This document shows, piece after piece, positions 1 through 12,280 of a DNA stretch of 64,000 bases (position 1 is the stretch's first letter; every line of letters begins with the position of its first letter). The DNA is from Siphonodentalium dalli (lineage: Eukaryota; Mollusca; Scaphopoda; Gadilida; Siphonodentaliidae). Both the position numbers and the translations under genes were made by a program. The stretch is taken from the NCBI GenBank assembly GCA_032622095.1, contig CP136063.1, forward strand, positions 272,299,426-272,363,425. The letters run 5' to 3'. The notes beneath the pieces are model-generated. The model saw only the letters and a list, made by a program, of their open reading frames with translations. It was not told the DNA's origin and ran no database searches.

Positions 1-1046
1 AGTCTTACTCCTGGTATGTTACAAATAAAGAGCGTTCATTGTTAGTCTTACTCCTGGTATGTTGCAAATAAAGAGCGTTCATTGCTAGTCTTATTCCTGG
101 ATTCTAACCAACAAAGAACGTCCATTGTTAGTCTTATTCATGGTATGTTACAAATAAAGAGAGTTCATTGCTAGTCTTATTCCTGGTATGTTACAAATAA
201 AGAGAGTTCATTGCTAGTCTTATTCCTGGTATGTAACCAACACAGAACGTCCATTGTTAGTCTTATTCATGGTATGTTACAAATAAAGAGCGTTCATTGC
301 TAGTCTTATTCCTGGTATGTTACAAATAAATAGCGTCCATTGTTAGTCTACTCCGGGTATGTTACAAATAAAGAACGCTCATTGTTAGTCTATTCCTGGT
401 ATGTTACAAATAAAGAACGCTCATTGTTAGTCTATTCCTGGCATGTTACAAATAAAGAGCGTTCATTGCTAGTCTTATTCCTGGTATATAACGAACAAAG
501 AGCGTTCATTGTTAGTCTTACTCCTGGTATGTTACGAATAAATAGCGTTCATTGTTAGTCTATTCCTGGTATGTTACAAATAAAGTGCGTTCATTGCTAG
601 TCTTATTCCTGGTAGTCTTATTCCTGGAATGTTACAAATAAAGAACGCTCATTGTTAGTCTATTCCTGGTATGTTACAAATAAAGAACGTCCATTGTTAG
701 TCTTAATCCTGGTATGTTACAAATAAAGAACGTTCATTGCTAGTCTTATTCCTGGTATGTTACAAATAAGGAACGTCCATTGTTAGTATATTCCTGGTAT
801 GTTACAAATAAAGAGCATTCATTGTTAGTCTTACTCCTGGTATGTTACAAATAAAGAGCGCTCATTGTTAGTCTTATTCCTGGTATGTTACAAATAAAGA
901 GCGTTCATTGTTAGTCTTATTCCTGGTATGTTACAAATAAAGAGCGTTCATTGTTAGTTTATTCCTGGTATGTTACAAATTAGGAACGCCCATTGTTAGT
1001 CTTATTCCTGGTATGTTACAAATAGAGAGCGTTCATTGTTAGTCTA
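1..1046 (+). repeat. Right-hand tail of a preceding higher-order unit (partial)
   Basis: This satellite stretch ends at the first island and matches the ends of the later units, for example about 12590-13718 and 56040-57158. Compared with those it carries one extra 43-bp monomer near 160-215 (two successive AAAGAGAGTTCATTGC monomers) and lacks the three-monomer (128-bp) segment that precedes the island in units 1, 2 and 4. It contains the truncated-monomer landmark near 611. Confidence 0.85.
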
Positions 1047-1420
1047 ATCTGCAAGGCCAGTGTCTAGTTGAAACATTCAAAAACATATATTCTTGAACTT
1101 TATTAACGCATGCCAAACTACTAGTGTTAGCGCTGCCACTTGACAAATTTGCTGATGGCAAAAATAATTCAAATTTGGCAAAAACAAAATTCCCGGTGAA
1201 ATTAAGCCTCTGCGTGGTCTTTCCTCCACCCGTAAAATTGACAACGTCGTGTGTGTCCTTGCGGCTGGAACGACGATAAACCCTAACAAACAAACAAACA
1301 AACATAGCAAATCCTCTTGTGATGCGCCCTTCTGATAAGGCAACCCTTCTATCGTGTTATTGTTTGATTATTGGTGTATTATGTGGTGATAAACTAGAGA
1401 TGCGAATATAATTATTAACT
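1047..1420. other. Unit-boundary island, copy 1 (374 bp, non-satellite)
   Basis: A non-repetitive sequence sits inside one satellite monomer. The satellite breaks off after AGTCTA (1041-1046) and resumes at ACTCATGGAATG (1421). The trinucleotide CTA lies at 1044-1046 and again at 1419-1421, which could be a short target-site duplication. Near the middle is CGTGTGTGTCCTTGCGG followed by GGAACGACGATAAACCC and a (CAAA)4 microsatellite around 1288-1303. This is similar in style to the 3' tail of a non-LTR element or SINE, but I cannot name a family. TTTATT at 1099-1104 gives AATAAA on the minus strand. No terminal inverted repeat was found. Confidence 0.85.
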
Positions 1421-1968
1421 ACTCATGGAATGTTACAAATAAAGAGCGTTCATTGCTAGTATTATTCCTGGTATGTAACCAACAAAGAGCGTCCATTGTT
1501 AGTCTTATGCATTGTATGCTACAAGTAAGGAACGTTCATTGCTAGTCTTAATCCTGGTATGGAACCAACAAAGAACGTCCATTGTTAGTCTTATTCATTG
1601 TATGTTACAAATAAAGAGCGTTCCTTGCTAGTCTTATTCCTGGTATGTAATCAACAAAGAATGTCCACTGCTAGTCTTACTCCTGGTATGCTACAAATAA
1701 AAAGCGTTCATTGTTATTCTTACTCCTGGTATGTTACAAATAAAGAGCGTCCATTGCTAGTCTTATTCCTGGAATGTAACCAACAAAGAACGTCCATTGT
1801 TAGTCTTATTCATGGTATGTTACAAATAAAGAGCGTTCATTGCTAGTCTTATTCCTGGTATGTAACCAACAAAGAACGTCCATTGTTAGTCTTATTCATG
1901 GTATGTTACACATAAAGAGCGTTCATTGCTAGTCTTATTCCTGGTATGTTACAAATAAAGAGCGTTCA
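1421..1968 (+). repeat. Alternating A/B dimer run right of island 1
   Basis: 43-bp monomers alternate between type A (TTACAAATAAAGAGCGTTC, then GCTAG) and type B (TAACCAACAAAGAACGTCC, then GTTAG), giving an effective period of about 86 bp. Type B lacks AATAAA because it reads AACAAAG. The run also has odd members such as GCTACAAGTAAGG and GTATGGAACCAAC. Confidence 0.8.
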
Positions 1969-2430
1969 TTGTTAGTCTATTCCTGGTATGTTACAAATAA
2001 AGAACGCTCATTGTTAGTCTATTCCTGGTAAGTTACAAATAAAGAACGCTCATTGTTAGTCTATTCCTGGTATGTTACAAATAAAGAGCGTTCATTGTTA
2101 GTCTATTCCTGGTATGTTACAAATAAAGAACGCTCATTGTTCGTCTATTCCTGGTATGTTACAAATAAAGAGGGTTCATCGTTAGTCTATTCCTGGTTTG
2201 TTACAAATAAAGAACGCTCATTGTTAGTCTATTACTGGTATGTTACAAATAAAGAGCGTTCATCGTTAGTCTATTCCTGGTATGTTACAAATAAAGAACG
2301 CTCATCGTTTGTCTATTCCTGGTATGTTACAAATAAAGAACACTCATTGTTAGTCTATTCCTGGTATGTTATAAATAAAGAGTGTTCATTGTTAGTCAAT
2401 TCCTGATATATTACACATAAAGAACGCTCA
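1969..2430 (+). repeat. Run of eleven 42-bp monomers
   Basis: Eleven consecutive monomers are exactly 42 bp (462 bp), so one forward frame stays open and reads a 14-residue repeat (LVYSWYVTNKERSL). The frame opens at TTG codons, not ATG, and stops at TCCTGA near 2400. The run contains characteristic variants: GTAAGTTACAAAT, AGAGGGTTCATCG, CTGGTTTGTTAC, GAACACTC and GAGTGTTC. Not considered coding. Confidence 0.85.
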
Positions 2431-5194
2431 TAGTTAGTCTTACTCCTGGTATGTTACATATAAAGAACGCACATTGTTAGTCTTACTCCTGGTATGTTAC
2501 ATATAAAGAACGCACATTGTTAGTCTTACTCCTGATATGTTACAAATAAAGAGCGTTCATTGCTAGTCTATTCCTGTTATGTTACAAATAAAGAGCGTTC
2601 ATTGTTAGACTATTCCTGGTATGTTACAAATAAAGAGCGTTCATTGTTAGTCTTACTCCTGGTATGTTACAAATAAAGAAAGCTCATTGTTAGTCTATTC
2701 CTGGTATGTTATAAATAAAGAGCGTTCATTGTTAGTCTTACTCCTGGTATGTTACCAATAAAGAACGCTCATTATTGGAATATTCCTGGTATGTTACAAA
2801 TAAAGAGCGTTCGATGTTAGTCCTACTCATTGTATGTTAAAAATAAAGACCGTTCATTGTTAGTCTTAGTCATGGTATGTTAGAAATAAAGAGCGCTCAT
2901 TGTTAGTCTATTCCTGGTATGTTATAAATACAGAGCGTTCATTGTTAGTCTTACTCCTGGTATGTTACCAATAAAGAACGCTCATTGTTAGTCTATTCAT
3001 GGTATGTTGCAAATAAAGAGCGTTCATTGTTAGTCTATTCTTGGTATGTTACAAATAAAGAACGCTCATTGTTAGTCTTATTCCTGGTATGTTACAAATA
3101 AAGAGCGTTCATTGTTCGTCTATTCATGGTATGTAACCAACAAAGAACGTCCATTGTTAGTCTTATTCATGGTATGTTACAAATAAAGAGCGTTCACTGT
3201 TAGTCACCTCCTGGTAAATAACCAATAATGAACGTTCATTGTTAGTCTATTCCTGGTATGTTACAATAAAGATCATTCATTGTTAGTCGTATTCCTGGTA
3301 TGTTACAAATAAAGAGCGTTCATTGTTAGTCTATTCCTGGTATGTTACAAATAAAGAGCGTTTATTGTTAGTCTATTCCTGGTATGTAGCCAACAAAGAA
3401 CTTTCATTGTTAGTCTTATTCCTAGTATGTTACACATTAAGAGCGTTCATTGTTAGTCTATTCATTGTTTGTTACCAATAAAGACCGTTCATTGTTAGTC
3501 TTAGTCATGTTATGTTAGAAATAAAGATTGTCTCTTGTTAGTATATTCATGGTATGTTACAAATAAAGATAGTTCATTGTTAGTCTTATTCCTGGTATGT
3601 TACAAATCAAGAGCGTTCATTGTTAGTCTTACACATTGTATGTTAAAAATAAAGAGCGTTCATTGTTAGTCTATTCCTGGTTTGTTATAAATAAATAACG
3701 CTCATTGTTATATAGTCTATTCTTGGTATGTTTCAAATAAAGAGCGTTCATTGTTAGTCTATTCCTGGTATGTTACAAATAAAGAGCATTCATTGTTATT
3801 CTATTCCTGGTATGTTACAAATAACGAGCGTTCATTGCTAGTCTATTCCCGTTATGTTACAAATAAATAGCGTTCATTGTTAGACTATTACTGGTATGTT
3901 ACAATAAAGAGCGTTCGTTGTTTGTATTATTCCTGGTATGTTACAAATAAAGAACGCTCATTGTTAGTCTATTCCTGGTATGTTACAAATAAAGAACGTT
4001 CATTTTTAGTCTATCCCTGGTATGTTACAATAAAGAGCGTCATTGTTAGTCTATTCCTGGTATGTTACAAATAAAGAGCGTTCATTGTTAGTCTATTCAT
4101 GGTATGTTACAAATAAAGAACGTCCATTGTTATTCTTATTCATGGTATGTTACAAATAAAGAGCGTTCATTGTTAGTCTTATTCCTGGTATGATACACAT
4201 AAAAAGCGTTCATTGTTAGTCTACTCATTGTATGTTACCAATAAAGACCGTTCAGTGTTAGTCTTAGTCATGGTATGTTACAAATTAAGAGCGTTCGTTG
4301 TTAGTATATTCATGGTATGTTACAAATAAAGATCGTTCATTGTTAGTCATATTCCTGGTATGTTACAAATAAAGAGCGTTCAATGTTAGTCTTACTCATT
4401 GTATGTTAAAAATAAAGACCGTTCATTGTTAGTCTTAGTCATGGTATGTTAGAAATAAAGAGCTTTCCTTGTTAGTATATTCATTGTATGTTACAAATAA
4501 AGATCGTTCATTGTTAGTCTTATTCCTGGTATGTTACACATAAAGAGCGTTCATTGTTAGTCTACTCATTGTATGTTACCAATAAAGACTGTTCATTGTT
4601 AGTCTTAGTCATGGTATGTTACAAATAAAGAACGCTCATTGTTAGTCTTATTCCTGGTATGTTACAAATAACGAACTCTCATTGTTAGTCTTATTCCTGG
4701 TATGTTACTAATAAAGAGCGTTCATTGTTAGTCTAGTCCTTGTATGTTACAAATAAAGAACGCTCATTGATAGTCTTACTCCTGGTATGTAACCAACAAA
4801 GAACGTCCATTGTTAGTCTTATTCATGGTATGTTACAAATAAAGAGCGTTCACTGTTAATATATTCCTGGTATATAACTAACAAAGAACGTCTATTGTTG
4901 GTATATTCCTGGTATGTTACAAATAAAGCGCGTTCATAGTTAGTCTTACTCATGGTATGGTACAAATAAAGAGCGTTCATTGCTAGTCTTATTCCTGGTA
5001 TGTAACCAACAAAGAACGTCCATTGTTAGTCTTATTCATGGTATGTTACAAATAAAGAGCGTTCATTGCTAGTCTTATTCCTGGTATGTAACCAACAAAG
5101 AACGTCCATTGTTAGTCTTATTCATGGTATGTTACACATAAAGAGCGTTCATTGCTAGTCTTATTCCTGGTATGTTACAAATAAAGAGCGTTCA

Positions 5195-5656
5195 TTGTTA
5201 GTCTATTCCTGGTATGTTACAAATAAAGAACGCTCATTGTTAGTCTATTCCTGGTAAGTTACAAATAAAGAACGCTCATTGTTAGTCTATTCCTGGTATG
5301 TTACAAATAAAGAGCGTTCATTGTTAGTCTATTCCTGGTATGTTACAAATAAAGAACGCTCATTGTTCGTCTATTCCTGGTATGTTACAAATAAAGAGGG
5401 TTCATCGTTAGTCTATTCCTGGTTTGTTACAAATAAAGAACGCTCATTGTTAGTCTATTACTGGTATGTTACAAATAAAGAGCGTTCATCGTTAGTCTAT
5501 TCCTGGTATGTTACAAATAAAGAACGCTCATCGTTTGTCTATTCCTGGTATGTTACAAATAAAGAACACTCATTGTTAGTCTATTCCTGGTATGTTATAA
5601 ATAAAGAGTGTTCATTGTTAGTCAATTCCTGATATATTACAAATAAAGAACGCTCA
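5195..5656 (+). repeat. Run of eleven 42-bp monomers
   Basis: Same internal order of variant monomers as 1969-2430. A private base shared with the next copy gives TATTACAAATAAAG in the last monomer, where most copies have TATTACACATAAAG. It lies in the first copy of the 2591-bp duplication. Confidence 0.85.
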
Positions 5657-7785
5657 TAGTTAGTCTTACTCCTGGTATGTTACATATAAAGAACGCACAT
5701 TGTTAGTCTTACTCCTGGTATGTTACAAATAAAGAGCGTTCATTGCTAGTCTATTCCTGTTATGTTACAAATAAAGAGCGTTCATTGTTAGACTATTCAT
5801 GGTATGTTACACATAAAGAGCGTTCATTGTTAGTCTTACTCCTGGTATGTTACAAATAAAGAAAGCTCATTGTTAGTCTATTCCTGGTATGTTATAAATA
5901 AAGAGCGTTCATTGTTAGTCTTACTCCTGGTATGTTACCAATAAAGAACGCTCATTATTGGTATATTCCTGGTATGTTACAAATAAAGAGCGTTCGATGT
6001 TAGTCCTACTCATTGTATGTTAAAAATAAAGACCGTTCATTGTTAGTCTTAGTCATGGTATGTTAGAAATAAAGAACGCTCATTGTTAGTCTATTCCTGG
6101 TATGTTATAAATACAGAGCGTTCATTGTTAGTCTTACTCCTGGTATGTTACCAATAAAGAACGCTCATTGTTAGTCTATTCATGGTATGTTGCAAATAAA
6201 GAGCGGGCATTGTTAGTCTATTCCTGGTATGTTACAAATAAAGAACGCTCATTGTTAGTCTTATTCCTGGTATGTTACAAATAAAGAGCGTTCATTGTTC
6301 GTCTATTCATGGTATGTAACCAACAAAGAACGTCCATTGTTAGTCTTATTCATGGTATGTTACAAATAAAGAGCGTTCACTGTTAGTCACCTCCTGGTAA
6401 ATTACCAATAATGATCGTTCATTGTTAGTCTATTCCTGGTATGTTACAAATAAAGATCATTCATTGTTAGTCGTATTCCTGGTATGTTACAAATAAAGAG
6501 CGTTCGTTGTTAGTCTATTCCTGGTATGTTACAAATAAAGAGCGTTCATTGTTAGTCTTACTCCTGGTATGTTACCAATAAAGAACGCTCATTGTTAGTC
6601 TATTCATGGTATGTTGCAAATAAAGAGCGGGCATTGTTAGTCTATTCCTGGTATGTTACAAATAAAGAACGCTCATTGTTAGTCTTATTCCTGGTATGTT
6701 ACAAATAAAGAGCGTTCATTGTTCGTCTATTCATGGTATGTAACCAACAAAGAACGTCCATTGTTAGTCTTATTCCTGGTATGATACACATAAAAAGCGT
6801 TCATTGTTAGTCTACTCATTGTATGTTACCAATAAAGACCGTTCAGTGTTAGTCTTAGTCATGGTATGTTACAAATTAAGAGCGTTCGTTGTTAGTATAT
6901 TCATGGTATGTTACAAATAAAGATCGTTCATTGTTAGTCATATTCCTGGTATGTTACAAATAAAGAGCGTTCAATGTTAGTCTTACTCATTGTATGTTAA
7001 AAATAAAGACCGTTCATTGTTAGTCTTAGTCATGGTATGTTAGAAATAAAGAGCTTTCCTTGTTAGTATATTCATTGTATGTTACAAATAAAGATCGTTC
7101 ATTGTTAGTCTTATTCCTGGTATGTTACACATAAAGAGCGTTCATTGTTAGTCTACTCATTGTATGTTACCAATAAAGACTGTTCATTGTTAGTCTTAGT
7201 CATGGTATGTTACAAATAAAGAACGCTCATTGTTAGTCTTATTCCTGGTATGTTACAAATAACGAACTCTCATTGTTAGTCTTATTCCTGGTATGTTACT
7301 AATAAAGAGCGTTCATTGTTAGTCTAGTCCTTGTATGTTACAAATAAAGAACGCTCATTGATAGTCTTACTCCTGGTATGTAACCAACAAAGAACGTCCA
7401 TTGTTAGTCTTATTCATGGTATGTTACAAATAAAGAGCGTTCACTGTTAATATATTCCTGGTATATAACTAACAAAGAACGTCTATTGTTGGTATATTCC
7501 TGGTATGTTACAAATAAAGCGCGTTCATAGTTAGTCTTACTCATGGTATGGTACAAATAAAGAGCGTTCATTGCTAGTCTTATTCCTGGTATGTAACCAA
7601 CAAAGAACGTCCATTGTTAGTCTTATTCATGGTATGTTACAAATAAAGAGCGTTCATTGCTAGTCTTATTCCTGGTATGTAACCAACAAAGAACGTCCAT
7701 TGTTAGTCTTATTCATGGTATGTTACACATAAAGAGCGTTCATTGCTAGTCTTATTCCTGGTATGTTACAAATAAAGAGCGTTCA

Positions 7786-8247
7786 TTGTTAGTCTATTCC
7801 TGGTATGTTACAAATAAAGAACGCTCATTGTTAGTCTATTCCTGGTAAGTTACAAATAAAGAACGCTCATTGTTAGTCTATTCCTGGTATGTTACAAATA
7901 AAGAGCGTTCATTGTTAGTCTATTCCTGGTATGTTACAAATAAAGAACGCTCATTGTTCGTCTATTCCTGGTATGTTACAAATAAAGAGGGTTCATCGTT
8001 AGTCTATTCCTGGTTTGTTACAAATAAAGAACGCTCATTGTTAGTCTATTACTGGTATGTTACAAATAAAGAGCGTTCATCGTTAGTCTATTCCTGGTAT
8101 GTTACAAATAAAGAACGCTCATCGTTTGTCTATTCCTGGTATGTTACAAATAAAGAACACTCATTGTTAGTCTATTCCTGGTATGTTATAAATAAAGAGT
8201 GTTCATTGTTAGTCAATTCCTGATATATTACAAATAAAGAACGCTCA
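7786..8247 (+). repeat. Run of eleven 42-bp monomers
   Basis: This is the second copy within the 2591-bp duplication and shares the TATTACAAATAAAG variant with the run at 5195. Confidence 0.85.
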
Positions 8248-8624
8248 TAGTTAGTCTTACTCCTGGTATGTTACATATAAAGAACGCACATTGTTAGTCT
8301 TACTCCTGGTATGTTACAAATAAAGAGCGTTCATTGCTAGTCTATTCCTGTTATGTTACAAATAAAGAGCGTTCATTGTTAGACTATTCATGGTATGTTA
8401 CACATAAAGAGCGTTCATTGTTAGTCTTACTCCTGGTATGTTACAAATAAAGAAAGCTCATTGTTAGTCTATTCCTGGTATGTTATAAATAAAGAGCGTT
8501 CATTGTTAGTCTTACTCCTGGTATGTTACCAATAAAGAACGCTCATTATTGGTATATTCCTGGTATGTTACAAATAAAGAGCGTTCGATGTTAGTCCTAC
8601 TCATTGTATGTTAAAAATAAAGAC

Positions 8625-11600
8625 CGTTCATTGTTAGTCTTAGTCATGGTATGTTAGAAATAAAGAACGCTCATTGTTAGTCTATTCCTGGTATGTTATA
8701 AATACAGAGCGTTCATTGTTAGTCTTACTCCTGGTATGTTACCAATAAAGAACGCTCATTGTTAGTCTATTCATGGTATGTTGCAAATAAAGAGCGGGCA
8801 TTGTTAGTCTATTCCTGGTATGTTACAAATAAAGAACGCTCATTGTTAGTCTTATTCCTGGTATGTTACAAATAAAGAGCGTTCATTGTTCGTCTATTCA
8901 TGGTATGTAACCAACAAAGAACGTCCATTGTTAGTCTTATTCATGGTATGTTACAAATAAAGAGCGTTCACTGTTAGTCACCTCCTGGTAAATTACCAAT
9001 AATGATCGTTCATTGTTAGTCTATTCCTGGTATGTTACAAATAAAGATCATTCATTGTTAGTCGTATTCCTGGTATGTTACAAATAAAGAGCGTTCGTTG
9101 TTAGTCTATTCCTGGTATGTTACAAATAAAGAGCGTTTATTGTTAGTCTATTCCTGGTATGTAGCCAACAAAGAACTTTCATTGTTAGTTTTATTCCTAG
9201 TATGTTACACATTAAGAGCGTTCATTGTTAGTCTATTCATTGTTTGTTACCAATAAAGACCGTTCATTGTTAGTCTTAGTCATGTTATGTTACAAATAAA
9301 GATTGTCTCTTGTTAGTATATTCATGGTATGTTACAAATAAAGATAGTTCATTGTTAGTCTTATTCCTGGTATGTTACAAATCAAGAGCGTTCATTGTTA
9401 GTCTTACACATTGTATGTTGAAAATAAAGAGCGTTCATTGTTAGTCTATTCCTGGTTTGTTACAAATAAATAACGCTCATTGTTATATAGTCTATTCTTG
9501 GTATGTTTCAAATAAAGAGCGTTCATTGTTAGTCTATTCCTGGTATGTTACAAATAAAGAGCATTCATTGTTATTCTATTCCTGGTTTGTTACAAATAAC
9601 GAGCGTTCATTGCTAGTCTATTCCCGTTATGTTACAAATAAAGAGCGTTCATTGTTAGACTATTACTGGTATGTTACACATAAAGAGCGTTCATTGTTTG
9701 TATTATTCCTGGTATGTTACAAATAAAGAACGCTCATTGTTAGTCTATTCCTGGTATGTTACAAATAAAGAACGTTCATTTTTAGTCTATCCCTGGTATG
9801 TTACAATAAAGAGCGTCATTGTTAGTCTATTCCTGGTATGTTACAAATAAAGAGAGTTCATTGTTAGTCTATTCCTGGTATGTTACAATTAAAGAGCGTT
9901 CATTGTTAGTCTATTCATGGTATGTTACAAATAAAGAACGTCCATTGTTATTCTTATTCATGGTATGTTACAAATAAAGAGCGTTCATTGTTAGTCTTAT
10001 TCCTGGTATGATACACATAAAAAGCGTTCATTGTTAGTCTACTCATTGTATGTTACCAATAAAGACCGTTCATTGTTAGTCTTAGTCATGGTATGTTACA
10101 AATTAAGAGCGTTCATTGTTAGTATATTCATGGTATGTTACAAATAAAGATCGTTCATTGTTAGTCTTAGTCATGGTATGTTAGAAATAAAGAACGCTCA
10201 TTGTTAGTCTATTCCTGGTATGTTATAAATACAGAGCGTTCATTGTTAGTCTTACTCCTGGTATGTTACCAATAAAGAACGCTCATTGTTAGTCTATTCA
10301 TGGTATGTTGCAAATAAAGAGCGGGCATTGTTAGTCTATTCCTGGTATGTTACAAATAAAGAACGCTCATTGTTAGTCTTATTCCTGGTATGTTACAAAT
10401 AAAGAGCGTTCATTGTTCGTCTATTCATGGTATGTAACCAACAAAGAACGTCCATTGTTAGTCTTATTCATGGTATGTTACAAATAAAGAGCGTTCACTG
10501 TTAGTCACCTCCTGGTAAATTACCAATAATGATCGTTCATTGTTAGTCTATTCCTGGTATGTTACAAATAAAGATCATTCATTGTTAGTCGTATTCCTGG
10601 TATGTTACAAATAAAGAGCGTTCGTTGTTAGTCTATTCCTGGTATGTTACAAATAAAGAGCGTTTATTGTTAGTCTATTCCTGGTATGTAGCCAACAAAG
10701 AACTTTCATTGTTAGTTTTATTCCTAGTATGTTACACATTAAGAGCGTTCATTGTTAGTCTATTCATTGTTTGTTACCAATAAAGACCGTTCATTGTTAG
10801 TCTTAGTCATGTTATGTTACAAATAAAGATTGTCTCTTGTTAGTATATTCATGGTATGTTACAAATAAAGATAGTTCATTGTTAGTCTTATTCCTGGTAT
10901 GTTACAAATCAAGAGCGTTCATTGTTAGTCTTACACATTGTATGTTGAAAATAAAGAGCGTTCATTGTTAGTCTATTCCTGGTTTGTTACAAATAAATAA
11001 CGCTCATTGTTATATAGTCTATTCTTGGTATGTTTCAAATAAAGAGCGTTCATTGTTAGTCTATTCCTGGTATGTTACAAATAAAGAGCATTCATTGTTA
11101 TTCTATTCCTGGTTTGTTACAAATAACGAGCGTTCATTGCTAGTCTATTCCCGTTATGTTACAAATAAAGAGCGTTCATTGTTAGACTATTACTGGTATG
11201 TTACACATAAAGAGCGTTCATTGTTTGTATTATTCCTGGTATGTTACAAATAAAGAACGCTCATTGTTAGTCTATTCCTGGTATGTTACAAATAAAGAAC
11301 GTTCATTTTTAGTCTATCCCTGGTATGTTACAATAAAGAGCGTCATTGTTAGTCTATTCCTGGTATGTTACAAATAAAGAGAGTTCATTGTTAGTCTATT
11401 CCTGGTATGTTACAATTAAAGAGCGTTCATTGTTAGTCTATTCATGGTATGTTACAAATAAAGAACGTCCATTGTTATTCTTATTCATGGTATGTTACAA
11501 ATAAAGAGCGTTCATTGTTAGTCTTATTCCTGGTATGATACACATAAAAAGCGTTCATTGTTAGTCTACTCATTGTATGTTACCAATAAAGACCGTTCAT

Positions 11601-11694
11601 TGTTAGTCTTAGTCATGGTATGTTACAAATTAAGAGCGTTCATTGTTAGTATATTCATGGTATGTTACAAATAAAGATCGTTCATTGTTAGTCT
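8625..11694 (+). repeat. 1527-bp tandem duplication in unit 1
   Basis: 8625-10151 repeats as 10152-11678, with homology running on to about 11694. Examples are GTCATGGTATGTTAGAAAT at 8643 and 10170, and the GTTATATAGTC landmark near 9480 and 11007. The copies look essentially identical. The left end overlaps the second copy of the 2591-bp duplication. Confidence 0.85.
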
Positions 11695-12280
11695 TACTCA
11701 TTGTATGTTAAAAATAAAGACCGTTCATTGTTAGTCTTAGTCATGGTATGTTAGAAATAAAGAGCTTTCATTGTTAGTATATTCATTGTATGTTACAAAT
11801 AAAGATCGTTCATTGTTAGTCTTATTCCTGGTATGTTACACATAAAGAGCGTTCATTGTTAGTCTACTCATTGTATGTTACCAATAAAGACTGTTCATTG
11901 TTAGTCTTAGTCATGGTATGTTACAAATAAAGAACGCTCATTGTTAGTCTTATTCCTGGTATGTTACAAATAACGAACGCTCATTGTTAGTCTTATTCCT
12001 GGTATGTTACTAATAAAGAGCGTTCATTGTTAGTCTAGTCCTTGTATGTTACAAATAAAGAACGCTCATTGATAGTCTTACTCCTGGTATGTAACCAACA
12101 AAGAACGTCCATTGTTAGTCTTATTCATGGTATGTTACAAATAAAGAGCGTTCACTGTTAATCTATTCCTGGTATATAACTAACAAAGAACGTCTATTGT
12201 TGGTATATTCCTGGTATGTTACAAATAAAGCGCGTTCATAGTTAGTCTTACTCATGGTATGGTACAAATAAAGAGCGTTC

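Larger units (their letters stand above)
4168..9137 (+). repeat. 2591-bp tandem duplication in unit 1
   Basis: Positions 4168-6546 match 6759-9137 at an offset of 2591 bp (for example TGATACACATAAAAAGCG at 4191 and 6782). Between them, 6547-6758 is a repeat of 6123-6334, offset 424 bp. The block is therefore a mosaic of at least two exchange events. It contains two 42-bp runs. Confidence 0.85.

Noticed and set aside
340-558. 72-codon forward frame, repeated at 12884, 26838 and 56324
   Set aside because: Satellite-derived frame through three 42-bp monomers and then 43-bp monomers; no coding evidence.
1230-1310. tRNA-derived SINE promoter (A and B boxes) in the island
   Set aside because: I could not find a convincing B box on either strand; only the CAAA tail and its preceding sequence look element-like.
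1039-1343. Two overlapping 88-codon minus-strand frames over the island (1039-1305 and 1077-1343), repeated in other islands
   Set aside because: Both overlap in different frames, one ends inside satellite, an 8-bp CAAA change in copy 2 shifts the frame, and neither shows a recognisable domain.
2053-2406. 117-codon forward open frame with 14-residue repeats, and its 14 other copies
   Set aside because: It follows from a stop-free frame of a 42-bp monomer, starts at TTG, has no ATG in frame, and ends where the monomer length changes. Not annotated as a gene.
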